From: Apolygus lucorum
Taxonomy: Eukaryota; Arthropoda; Insecta; Hemiptera; Miridae
Direction of reading: 5' to 3'
DNA length: 64,000 bases
Assembly (NCBI GenBank): GCA_009739505.2
Contig: CM019172.2
Location: 34,471,873-34,535,872, forward strand
The notes under the pieces: generated by a model
Databases searched by the model: none
What the model was told of the DNA's origin: nothing
Seen by the model: only the letters and a program-made list of their open reading frames with translations
Translations under genes and position numbers: made by a program
In this document: positions 33,643 to 45,767 of the stretch, piece by piece
Layout: each line of letters starts with the position of its first letter
How positions within the stretch are numbered: the first letter of the stretch is position 1

Positions 33643-35204
33643 GTGGTATTCCATAAAATAGACAACTTCGAATTTCTTTTGATAACTTGCAGTTTTTCCT
33701 TATGAAAATTCCATATGGCATCTTCAACTTGCTTGTCTTATTTCTCCTTGTACCTCAGAACACTACTCTCCTGCACCCGAATCCCTTAAAAGTCATTCAA
33801 GATTCAATATTTAACTGTTGCCCTGGTTCTAATAATTAGTTTACATCCAATGGACGACGAACAGCCTCCAGCTGAAATTGTAGTTAGTAATATTAGAATT
33901 TAATCTTAAGAAAATTTAGAATGAATTATTTTTAAATTATAGGAAAATCACGAATTTGTCACAATGGAAATAAGTTGACATCTCATATCTCCTTCTCACA
34001 TCTGTACTCCGCATTGGCCTTTAAATCGGAAATTTTCTCCCTCCCCCGAATTCGATTAGTAACGAAGGAGAAACCTGAACGTTTCTCTCCTTACAGTAAC
34101 AACAAAAATAACTTCCGTCTTGTTAAATGCACACCAACTTCAAGTCATTCAAACAAACGTCAAATAAAAACATTTCATGGGTTCCCGCTGCGGCTTATAT
34201 TGCCAACGTAATTCCGTATGATTGGGTACCTCATAATCTTTTTGTATGCTCTAGTTTTACAGTATATTATTGTGGTACTCATCTGAGTAACTTTTTTTAT
34301 ATATAATAAACTTCGAGATCGTTTACCACGTCAACATATCGAATTCAATGTTGAGTTATAGCCATCAAGATTGAACAAATGGTACTTTGTACGAAATGTT
34401 CCTTATTTGTAACGAATCAGAATGTTTTATGTGGAATAATATTTATTATTTCTTTTCAGGTAAGTTGAATTTGCTGCCTAACGATCTCGCACGTAATATA
34501 CTGGAAACGTGTAAGTTGTAGGTATTGGTTTCGAATATTTTATTGCTATTAGTAACTGAATACGTTAAAAAATCACTCGTCGACACTTCCGTTCAATTTC
34601 GACGTCATTTTAAGTGTGTGCAAGACCCTTGATGGTCCGTTCGGATCGTGAATCGGACCTCAAAAACCGAAGAGAGAAATCTTAGTTATTTCATCAGTTC
34701 GGAGTCAATAATACGGGGACTTCCACGTACTAAGTCTTCCAAAGAAGCCATTTTTACATTTTCCTCTTTATTTAAGATGATAGCTGTATATTTATAGCAG
34801 TAATTAAATTATCTCCTTATAGATTCGCGTTATTAATAAATGGTACCTATTGTGTTCATCGACACCTGGGTGACACCAGATAGGTACCTACCAAACATTT
34901 TTATTTCATGGTACTCGTAATTTCATCCGCTGGTGAGTGGTTTTGGATTTATTCACTTCGGTAAAACCAATAATTATTTCCGAAAGTATTAGAAAACTTT
35001 TGTCGTTTTATATTCACTGCTTTATAATGGAAGATGACATCCTTTAGATCACCTATGTTAGGGCCAGTTGGCTAGGATTTTTATGGTGACCGCTCGCGGG
35101 AGGGATCCCATGTCCCAGTAACTTTTCGAGTCTGGTAGTTGGTGAACCCCTCTCCATCCAAGGGGTGAGACAATAAAAAGTCATGGGCGAAATCATCCGA
35201 ACCA
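33643..35204. other. Intronic interval
   Basis: AT-rich, without recognised repeats or genes. An acceptor-like TTTCTTTTCAGGTAAG at about 34450-34466 has no associated coding exon that I can identify. Confidence 0.4.
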
Positions 35205-35215
35205 ATTTTGATCTT

Positions 35216-35799
35216 ACATTGGTAGGTATATGGAGTGACCATATTGATGAATTACGGGTAATAAACTCTTTTTCAAGGGTTTATTTCTTCAAAGGTACAT
35301 GTTTCGGCGAAACATCGTCGCCTTCATCAGCCTAAAATACATTATATAAGTTACATATAGTTAAGATGAAATAAAATTAAACTAATATAATATAAATATA
35401 AATAAAATTATATACATAATATATAATTATAATAACACATATATAATCTAATTCTAAATAGCAGTTTTTGTCAATGTTTAATTATTTATTTATTTTAACC
35501 GACCTGAAATGCAACAAGTTATATCCCCAGAATGAAGTTCAAAGGTCAGTTAAAATAAATAAATAATTAAACATTGACAAAAACTGCTATTTAGAATTGA
35601 ATTATATATGTGTTATTATTATTATATATTATTTATATAATTTTATTTATATTTATATTATATTAGTTTAATTTTATTTCATCTTAACTATATGTAACTT
35701 ATATAATGTATTTTAGGCTGATGAAGGCGACGATGTTTCCCCGAAACATGTACCTTTGAAGAAATAAACCCTTGAAAAAGAGACTCCACCCGTAATTCT
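35216..35799. mobile_element. Penelope-like structure 2, 11-bp duplication, outward hammerhead-like motifs
   Basis: ATTTTGATCTT is duplicated at 35205-35215 and 35800-35810. A 33-base unpaired left extension (35216-35248) is followed by a palindrome whose arms begin GAATTACGGG at 35249 and end CCCGTAATTC at 35798; the loop is about 35506-35541. Both arms carry the core CTGATGA-A-GGCGA..TCGCC-GAAAC-AT-GTA, reading leftwards at about 35295-35335 and rightwards at about 35714-35750 (one base changed there). No reverse transcriptase. Arm identity is high. Confidence 0.68.
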
Positions 35800-35810
35800 A
35801 TTTTGATCTT

Positions 35811-37019
35811 CTGTTTGGAAGAATGCTGTGGACCTCCACGACGCCAGGACTAAATTTCAACCCAAAATGGTTGTTTATTTTATTGTGCGCTGACTTTCGG
35901 TCTAATTTTTGAAAACAAAGAAGTATGTGCCACACCACAAGTTTCAGATTCACTTCTCTAAAATAAAAGATAGCAGATTTATTTATAGCAGTAATAAAAT
36001 GATAACAAGACAGATTGAAGTCATTAATAAATGACATTGTTTCCATCAACACCTGGATATTCAAATATGTTTTCATTCAAAGTAAAAAACCAATCCATCG
36101 GTAGTGGATGGTTTTGACATCATTCGCTTCGTTAAATCATAATAATTATTAGGATTGGGTATTAGAATACTTATAAAAGAATCAATTACAACCAATTTCC
36201 AATCAAATTTCTCAAAACAAAACCTTGAAATAGAATTCGTTAACTGTTTTATCGCAATCCCTACCCATTAAAAAAAATTCTTCTTTTTTCAGGTTATAAA
36301 AAGTCGTTTACCAGGAAATGAAACTTGAAACTAGGTAGTTCTTTCCTCTGAATTGAATTGTCAGTTGGTAATCGAGCACCCTAGTTCTTTTTGATGAGTT
36401 TATCTCATCTACAACTACTATCCAAACTACAGTATCTATTTTATTATTACTGTTTATTTTATTATTCTTTTTCTCTCAGTAGTTTATATTTTTCCGTAAC
36501 TGAATCGCTATTAATGCATTTTTTAATGTGGTTTTCTCTGGATTTCCGAAACTCCGTTGGTAGGTGGGTTTGGATGGATAATTGAGCGACCAAGGAGTTT
36601 TGAGAAAAGTTTATATAGAATTTATTGGGTCAGAAATTATTGCGTTGATCAGAGAACTATCAGGCGCCTACATTTTTTAAAATATGAAACGTGAACTTTA
36701 CGATCATGTTGCTGGTTTTTACGCTTAGGATCACGATTGAGAATTTATTGAGCAGCAAAAGCGAATTCGGACTTAAAGAAAATGAGAATTCGTGTATACG
36801 TGGTCGCAAATGGTAACGTTAGTCGAACAGCAAAAACTCAAAGAGGACTGTCCAGTGACTTATCCACATATTTCTTGAAAATTCCATCAAAATCATTCAA
36901 TATTTTTGTAAGGTGTTTCCCGAAAAACTGGTTTTTCGTCGGACAGATGGACCAACATAAACGAAATTAAAATTTTGCAGGGAGGACACATTAAATGCAA
37001 GAGACATTTTTTATTTTCG
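35811..37019. other. Intronic interval
   Basis: AT-rich, no gene or repeat recognised. Confidence 0.4.
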
Positions 37020-37345
37020 ATGGTTATCAGCGCTGATCATGGATGTTACAATGCTGTTAATTGGACGCCAACTAGTCTATAGAATTGTTATGGTGGCTAA
37101 GGGTGAAGGGGTACCCTTTTTTCTATTTCAAATTATCAAATTTTGGGCTCCCATGATGTTAAAAATGAATTGGTTCCTCCTCAACATAGGTACTAAATAA
37201 ATTACATTGGGAGTTGTAAAGTAGAAAGGTATAAAAAAAATTTATGTTTTATCACTTAGGTACTGTTTGAAATTGAACTGATCCATATCCAATAGGACAA
37301 TCCCTGCAATGCAAGTATTACTAAACAATATGTTTTTAGATGTTG
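37020..37345 (+). repeat. Dispersed repeat R3, copy 2
   Basis: GATCATGGATGTTACAATGC, GGGCTCCCATGATG, TAAATAAATTACATTGGG and GCAAGTATTACTAAACAATATG match 4220-4450 in order. Confidence 0.6.
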
Positions 37346-37439
37346 CAAGATTGTAAATAGAATCACAGGATTGAGTCATTGATCTGAAATTTGAGTCCTT
37401 AGCCAAAAATCTCACACGCATTCCATTTCTTGTTCAACT

Positions 37440-37915
37440 AGCCTTCTTTCTGAATCAGCTTCCCTACCAGCTTCTTTGGAACAGTTTCACTGCTGTTAGA
37501 GAAACCGTTCATAGCTGATAACCCGCCAATTTGAAACCGGTCTCTGTACTAATTTCCAGAGTCATCTACAAAGATGAACCTCTGAGGATAATTTTTTCTT
37601 CTTTCCAGAGCAGTTCCTCTTCCACCTTCTTTGAAACCGTTTATTTTCTATTTGTGAAACTTAACAGCAATGATTAGTCGCCATTTTGGGATCGGTCTAC
37701 TTGCTCCCACCCAGTCTTTCCCGAGGGTGAGCCTTCTGAGGAAATCACATTTTGCTTATTTTTTGGATAAGTTCCTACCGGCTTCTTTGGAACAGTTTAT
37801 ATGCTGTTAGAAAAAGTGATCATAGATGATAACACGCCGTATTGGGACCGGTCTACGCACTCCCACCCAGTCTTCTCCGAGGGTGAACCTCTGAAGAGTT
37901 CATTTTTTGCCAATC
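37440..37915 (+). repeat. Three diverged tandem units of about 150-160 bp
   Basis: Each unit has a TTCTTTGGAACAGTTT or TTCTTTGAAACCGTTT segment (about 37473, 37629, 37779), a GATAAC..CGCC segment, an ACCGGTCT or TCGGTCTAC segment and GAACCTCTGA or GAGCCTTCTGA. Divergence is high, so this is an old array. No coding content. Confidence 0.65.
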
Positions 37916-40140
37916 GCCCAGGATACTGACCTCCACTGAACCGCTTGGATTTTTTTTAGAACCAAAAGATAAAAAGGGGTTTCGATCAAGGCCATAGCCC
38001 AGGAGCCATTGTCGAGGTTCGCTGTACGGTTGGATACCTACATTCCCTGCTTGGCTATGAATGCTATGATGGGAACACGGTCTCCCATTGTGCTCAGCGG
38101 GCTGGTTTTCCACGCGAATCAAGGCGGGTTTCCTGTTTCAAGGCGGCAGAGTTAGGTGGTGTTTGAAAACGGTTCATAAATAATTCAAACGCAAAGTCGA
38201 AATTGTCGGGGAAAAGCAGCGTTTTACGAGATGAAGGTCGTCGACCTTGCTATTGGCAGGACGTTGACCTCGAGTAATTAGGATGGATGACTTTTGGGGG
38301 CACTAACTAATGAGTAGTACCGACCATCTGCTGCGAGTCCAAAGACATACTTTACCCAAAATTTCTGTAAGTTTACTGAAGATTGGTGTTTTGGTATATC
38401 CAACATTTGAACAGTTGTCATCATTTATTGTCCAATGACCCTGACTGGAAGTTCAACTTTAACCCTATTAAGTGTGTTTTGAAGATGATTCACCGATTTG
38501 ATAACTTCTTCCAATAGTTCTTGTGTAACCACTTGCATTTTGTAAACAACATAACATGTTGTTCATAATATTATTGTGTATCTAAGACTTCTGTTGGTCC
38601 TTAATATCGAAATATTCATTTGCTGTAAACAGCCTTTCTGTTTGTTTGGAAAGTGAGAGATTCCACTGTGACGCTCGCGCTGATAAATATCGATACGTAA
38701 ATTTCCATAGGCTCGATAAAAGAAATGTCTACGTAAACGTAACGTCCGGAACGTGATCATACCACTGTAGTATAGTTTATATTTCATCATCTAACTCGTT
38801 TAAGCTTAGAGCTTCAGGCACCCTTTGATACATTTTTGGCTCAATGTTCAGCGGTAACTTCAACCTGGTGATCCCATTCCACCAAGGGAACTTCGAGACT
38901 CGTTGAACGAGACGCCATTTCAATGCAATCGTTATTCCAGTCCTCCCTCAATTTTTAAACTGAATCCTACATTTCAGATCTGCCATCAGAACCCAAAAAC
39001 TCTGGAGTTGAGAAATGATATGTACAGCTATTTACAGAAATTTTTGTCAGAGCCAAATATGAAAAAGTTTTATGGGCGAATAAAGTGTAGCCTTGTAGAA
39101 ACTTCTGTAAACTGACTATGAAGAAATCAAGGATCAAATGTCAACAAGTAGGTATCTATTTAACTACGTCCTAAATTCGCGAAATTGGAAAAGAGATGGT
39201 GTTTTGTTTCAGAGAAAATGTTTAGGTGAGCTATCCTTAGCTATAAACATTCCACTACATCATAAATGATGTCTTTAGCCAGCATCGGATGAAGGTGTTA
39301 GTTGGCATTTCGGGTTGAAACCTTCTCTGTGCTCATTGTAGAGGATAGCTGATTTGACCTATAACTCTTCCATACGTTCAGATTCCAATATCGATTCCGT
39401 CATTCCCACTTTATGGTCATGATCCAAGTCCATAATCCAAACTCGCAACTCATCGATTCTTGTTTGCTCTTAGTTCGTGTATCATCAGTCATCACAAAGA
39501 CTGAACAGGCTTCATGCGATCCACATTGCAAAACACTAAAAGCCTTGAAGAAAACTTATTAGGTATTCTAATTGTATTCAAGATGTCGAAAATCCAGGTT
39601 AAAGATTGAATTGTGAATCCATTTCCATAGAATCGGTCACATCAGCGTGACCGGTACAGATAACCCCACAACAGCCTTCAGCTCCTCATACTGATTTCAT
39701 GATTCTCGACTTGCGTTTCACGGTTCAACTGCGTTTGTAATGAAAAATATACTTTGTTTGAAAAAAGAAGTTATGAGGTGAATTATAAAAACCCGGTGTT
39801 ATTCATTAACAGTCGGTTGTGTTTTTCAACAGAGTTCCCAGTATAAAAACAACAAGAATTATGCGAAATTACCTCCTATCCGATTTCACGGCTCGGAACG
39901 CGTCCTTTGTTCAATCAGTGGAACCAACATGGCGATGAATTCACAGTTGTCAGGTGCTAACTGTGCCCTCGATATATAGAGCACAAGGATAGACAGGGTA
40001 TCTAATCGATTAATCCATAAAGAAATAACTTGATACACAATTTTCCAAGATGTCCTCATCAGGTTTGGGCTGTTGAATCACAATGAGCTATCCCTCTCCC
40101 CTTAAACTTTTCTGTTTTACGTTCCATCTATACACAAAAA
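37916..40140. other. Intronic interval
   Basis: No repeat or gene recognised. Open frames of 60-90 codons resemble nothing known. Confidence 0.4.
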
Positions 40141-41605
40141 TGATAAACGTGTATGCTATAATTTGCAGCGTTTTACAGTAGAGCTGGAAAATCCGTTGAA
40201 AGTGATTCTTTAATCGGCAATTTTTACCGGTGTTCATGTCTTATTGTTCCTCATCATCGATTTCTGTTATTCAAATTAGCGTTGTAACTGCTGTGAAAAT
40301 GAATACCTAGGTTTCCTGATATTACGTCATGATGAAGTCATACTGAATGAAAGACGCTCATCGGCAATGAAGCCACCGTTTCTGATTGCTTGTAATTACT
40401 CCGACAAGTACAGACCCATCTACAGAAACCTTGTAATGAATTTGCAAATGACGATCACCAAGTTTGATAGTTGCAATCATTTTGATGGTTCGACTTTTTT
40501 GAAAACTCACTTATATCTACTTTCCCAATTTCAAATTGTGAGGTGCCTGATGACGGCATCAGGTCTTCTTAGAGAGTGCAGTGAAGACAGAACCCACCCA
40601 GTTCTTTGCTGATTGTTCCTCACAGAGCTGCTCTCTGTGTTGGTAAGGAATGTAAGTTGGGAAGAAAGACTTTGCTTCCTAATTTCTTCAAAATGTCATC
40701 CTTGGCGAAAGGATCCCTGTGGGATCCCTCCTATAGGCAAACTTGCTGCCTAAATTTCAACTTGAGTGGTTCTATGTATTCTAGATTCTCTTCTGCCACA
40801 CACTGATGCACCTGAGAGCCAATGTAGCTTGTTGATGACTTCACAAAAAATGCTTTCGTACTTGGAGGCTTGGTGAATTTCTTACCTTGGGGAATTCTTC
40901 TTGGTGAATTTCTTCTTGGTGAATTTCTTCTTGGTGAATTTCTTGGTGAATCTTCTTGAAAAAGGACGAAATTTACTTTCAAGATACACCCGATAGTCTG
41001 CGTCTCAACATGAAACATTCTCGTTATTGATATACATTCTCATCCACAAAAGGGTGACATGAGTAGAGCCGTAGAAATTACTTTTTTCTGCTTAGAGGTC
41101 GTAGATCTGAACGGTTTACTAAGTGAACAATGACACGATTAAGAGTCAATGTCATAAACGTCGTTTCGCCCTCCATCTCTCAGAACAGCTGTTACCGTTG
41201 GATCAACCTTGTGATTACGTTCCTTCTCGGAGCAGTGATTTCATATCAGTACAATCTGAGTACTATCATCCTGCATAATCTTGAGCTGTATTTACTTTTT
41301 TCACTTGAATGTTGAAGAATACCCTGTTGTTATTCTGTGTGCACCAGACATCTTGGACTGAGAATTACGTTGACTGTGTTTACACTAATAAAACTGCTAT
41401 AATAACAATTGTCAGTTGGCTAGTTCATAGCAAAGCTATTATTGCATTGCTATCCGTAGCAAGCAGCTAAGAAGTAGTTCCACTATTTAACCCTCAACTT
41501 GATAAAAAGTGATTCCTTCGGAATTTCATAATTGTTTGCTGAAATCTCTCATTTTCTTTTGTTTGAATGCATTAATTTCAGTTAATATTATTTTTAGAGG
41601 AGGTG
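40141..41605. other. Interval with a small repeat
   Basis: A degenerate R1 terminus (AATTTGCAGCGTTTTA, about 40160-40176) and a short array of a 15-base unit, GGTGAATTTCTTCTT, at about 40870-40958. The Ser-Pro-Arg-Arg-Asn repeat open frame on the minus strand there is a product of that array. Confidence 0.6.
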
Positions 41606-42036
41606 ACAATGGTGGTATCTTGCCAAAGTCCTGTCGAAGGTAGGGGACACTGGTGGTACCATGCCAAAGTCCTGTCGGAGGTAGGGGACACTGGTGGTAC
41701 CTTGCCAAAGTCCTGTCGGAGGTAGGTGACACTGGTGGTACCTTGCCAAAGTCCTGTCGGAGGTAGGGGACACTGGTGGTACCTTGCCAAAGTCCTGTCG
41801 GAGGTAGGGGACACTGGTGGTACCTTGCCAAAGTCCTGTCGGATGTAGGTGACAATGGTGGTATCTTGCCAAAGTCCTGTCAGAGGTAGGGGACACTGGT
41901 GGTACCTTGCCAAAGTCCTGTCGGAGGTAAGTGACACTGGTGGTACCTTGCCAAAGTCCTGTCGGAGGTAAGTGATAATGGTGGTATCTTGCCAAAGTCC
42001 TGTCGGAGGTAGGGGACACTGGTGGTACCTTACCGA
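41606..42036. repeat. 41-bp minisatellite, about 10.5 units
   Basis: Unit GACACTGGTGGTACCTTGCC followed by AAAGTCCTGTCGGAGGTAGGG, spaced 41 bp (TGCCAAAG at 41662, 41703, 41744 and so on). Since 41 is not a multiple of three, all three minus frames are open and read the same peptide out of phase, which argues against coding. Confidence 0.95.
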
Positions 42037-45000
42037 AATCTCTATTATGCGGCGTACAGTGAGGTTCAGTGTACAGCCTCGGTCTTCAGACTCGGAAAAA
42101 TCTGAATTTTATTTGGGGACGAGAGCGAGAGAAGTCACTGTGCTCGCAACTGCATCAAAATTCATACATCAGTAATTTACTTGAATAACATTTTTCAATT
42201 TCAAGTTATTCTTGTTTTGAAACGAGAGAATGAGATTAGGGGCTATAATCATGAGGCAAGAAGATCTTTCATTTAATGAAAGATCAATAAGTTGAAAGTA
42301 TCTGGCATCAATCAGGCACGGTGGCACATGTGTTCCCTTAACAGGTTAAGGTTTAACCCTACCTTGATTCCAATTTTATGAAATTCACAATATTCATACA
42401 ATATTTTATTGTATACTTTTAACTTTGCAGGCTTACTTGAGACGTTCAACTGTGTTATTACGTCCAAACTTCTCGATTGTTTGAAGTTTCAAGGTTTTGA
42501 CCATTCCGAGCGAAATACGGTTGAGTCATTGAGGAAGTGCTTTGTAATTGTTCGGGAACTCGGGGATTTATGGTCGAGTTTTGCGAGCTTCGAGTAATTT
42601 ATGATCCGGCTTCAAAAGAGGCAGTTTGAGACCGAACCTCGTCGGGAAAAATCGAAGGTGAACCGTTTGGACGGGAAAATGACCCTCGTCGGCGTCGCCT
42701 TCACGTTTTCCTGGAAGTTAATGCTGTCCGTATGTGCCAATAGGTCGTCAGAAATCAACACTAAAGTTGGAGTTTGTAAACTCGATTGTTGTAGTTTCCC
42801 TTCTATTGTGGAGATCTCACTAGTAATGATATTTTTTATGAACTTTTTGTCATTATAAGGGTGCCACCTCTGCTCAGTTCGTTAGTCTTTGGTTTATCCG
42901 CCATTGGATGGTTTGATCACTTAATTTTAATTACCTATCAATACAAAACATATTGATGACAAGTAAGTGTCTGTTAATTGTTAGTAGTCACGGAAGTCAT
43001 TGTAGAGATCTTACAGCCAGCAATTGTAATGATCAAGTCACGACACGCTACTATGGGAAAGCTGGATCCTTGAGGTTCTATGAAGCCAGCGTCTTCTTCA
43101 TCTATGATGTCATTTGATCAGAAACATTTCCTAGTTGCTGAAAGTGCATGCGTATACTGGATATACCTGAACTTCTAGTCTAGTAGCTAGGATGAGATAG
43201 GTACCGCAGATGTGATTCATCATCCATCATCACATCAAGGCCCATAATGAACCAAGACGAGGCGTAGACGAAGCTCAGAGACCATGACATCCAACCAGGG
43301 TCGAAGAGAAATGCAGTTGCAAAGAAAGCTTATGCAAGGCTCGCGACGTATAATAAGAAAAAAGGTTGAATATCGTGTTACTTAGGTTCACAAGTCGGGT
43401 AGGGTGTGGCCTTTTACCAGACAATAGGCGTTGCCTCTGGGTTCCTTGTCGGTCAAGGTGTCTCTCAACCCGACCAATCTAATTCCTTCGAACGGCTGTC
43501 GAACCTGGAGTTTTTTTCTTTTCCTTCTCCTTAAGCCTTTTGTTCGTCTTTATCCGAAGGCACCTTCGCGCTTCCATTGAGACAATGGCTGATCGATATA
43601 TCTAATGCAACAAGGCATCGGACGATCACCATGAAGGTAACATTGATTCGTATTGTAAGACCTTCCAGTCACTACTCAAGAACCTACCTACAGTACTTCT
43701 GCTCATGAAGTTTTGCACTTCGTCATCATGTTACCTCTCTAAGAACTTGATAAGATGTAAGTAGCATTGATGAACAACAACACTGTAAATCGAGTTTTCA
43801 GGAATCGTTTTAACATCTGAGTCATTTTTGATACCTATAACTCTTGGACCTCGACCTTACGGTACTTACGTCCTTTTTCTCATAGAAATACTCTCAATGT
43901 GGAGGGGAGAGGTATTTATAGCAAAATACCACACGTCGACTCTCTCTTTAAGCCGTTTCAAACATTAATTGTTATTTGTAATGATCAACTTATTAATTAC
44001 ATACAGGGAAAGATAGGCTGCGACATTGAAGTGGAAAGAAAACTCTACGATACATAGCGGCATAATTTTTATAACACGAATTTGCCAATTTTAAAATGGA
44101 GTATTGGATATTAAAAGTGTAGAAGAGATATTTGGTTGTAGTTGCAGGTGAAGAATGCTGTTTCCTATGTTCTCTCAAAGTTTTTATCATAACGTGTCTA
44201 CACTGCTGTAGATACAAAATCACCGTTGTTGTATAGTCCACTCAAGGTGCAAGTTACCTGTATGAGATCATAGCGTCTTCGAAGTCATCACCTTCGCAAC
44301 GATTCGATGCAGAGAGGTTGTGGACAATCTAAATCGAGCGCGGATCTGCGGTCGGTCGAGGGGAAAGGATTCGCGAAGGGTCACCTTGAAGAGGTTTTTC
44401 TCAGCCCATCATGGCGTCTTGCAGGATCACTTCGTCCTGTTGACTAGCGGTTGAGACTGGCTTCGGTGGTTTTCCATCTCGAATAGACTATGCCTCAGTT
44501 ATCCGAAAATATGGCAATGTCAATTTTTCAAGATTCGATGAACAAAACAGTGGCTCTTCATAACATTTCTGGTTTTCTACAGAGTTAGAACCAAATTTGT
44601 ACTAATGTGTTGCACCATGTTTTGACCTACCATGTTGGTTAGTTTGTTGTCCTTGGAAATCCGTGGATGATATGTAATTTGTACATCCACTTAGAGTCAA
44701 TGGCTCAGGTTGGGTATCGTTAAGTACCACGTCAGTTTGCTCTCGCTGAAGGAGCATTTTTGTAACGAGTAAAGTTTAATACCACCGGTACCAGTCTGGT
44801 TGCAAATGGTCGCCTGGATAAGCCTTATCTCATTATTTACTGTACTTAAAAATGTATTACTCACAGTTGTTAGTTAGGTGTTGGTTCAGCCACATAGTGT
44901 GTTAAAGTTCTAGTAAACTGATCCTGAAATCCTGCTCAGCGAATTTGCCGCAGCCTTGTCGAGCCTGTTCCCCGCCTCGGGCGACATTCCTATTTGTTTA

Positions 45001-45767
45001 CGGGTCTTCTGCCACACTCGAAGGAACTGGTGGCGCTGCTGTCGGTGGAGGAGGGGAAGCTCTCGATTCGAGTAAACAACTTGACCCGCTTTATGCGAGC
45101 AGAGGCGGCCTTGTCCCTTTCTCGGGGTGACTTTGACGGGATCTCACGTCTTCGCCGTAAAGGCAGATTTTTCTGCCGCCGGTGTCCGATAGCATGGAAA
45201 TACTGAGGAATCAGATATCTCCCTAATGAACCGATTCCACATCAAGACGTATCTTCTTGTACATTCGTAGTCATTTCTGGAGCAGCCTAGAAGGCACCAC
45301 ATTTTAGTTAACGTACTTAAACGTGCGACCATCAACCGGGAAGAAAATCCTCTTCGTAACTAATCCTAACTGCTCAGATTTTATGGCGTGCCTTGTGAAT
45401 CATTCATTCGTTGTTGATGGGTCGTTGCAAATCCGACCCCTATGCCTAATCGGCAATTAGTGATATTTTTAGAACCCCGCTTAGTAGTGCTCAGTTGTAC
45501 TTATACCGAGATTAGCCAGTCCATATGTTGGCTGGGCACCAAAAACTAATGCTTCCTGTCATCTCCATTGGAGAAAATACAGTCATAGCCATAATGCTAA
45601 GCACTTTCTTCAAATTACTCGTACCTTTCATTCATTAGAACGCTTGTGAATTATTCTTTCTTTGGTGATGGCCCGTTGCAACCTTGCTATGGATATCTCT
45701 GGATACGACTCGCAGTGCCTAAATGTCAAAGACCATCTGTGATGTTCTTATTGGGTATTGGTATTAT
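42037..45767. other. Intronic interval
   Basis: Mostly single-copy. The stretch 44940-45190 is GC-rich with open frames in two + frames (Ala/Leu/Arg rich) and looks different from its neighbours; I cannot assign it. Nothing else recognised. Confidence 0.4.

Noticed and set aside
40731..41018. Frame with a Ser-Pro-Arg-Arg-Asn repeat
   Set aside because: It translates a short array of a 15-base unit; no flanking domain supports a protein.
41526..42019. Three minus-strand open frames of 109-141 codons with the same peptide repeat
   Set aside because: The 41-bp unit length makes all three frames read the same peptide in turn; this is a repeat artefact.
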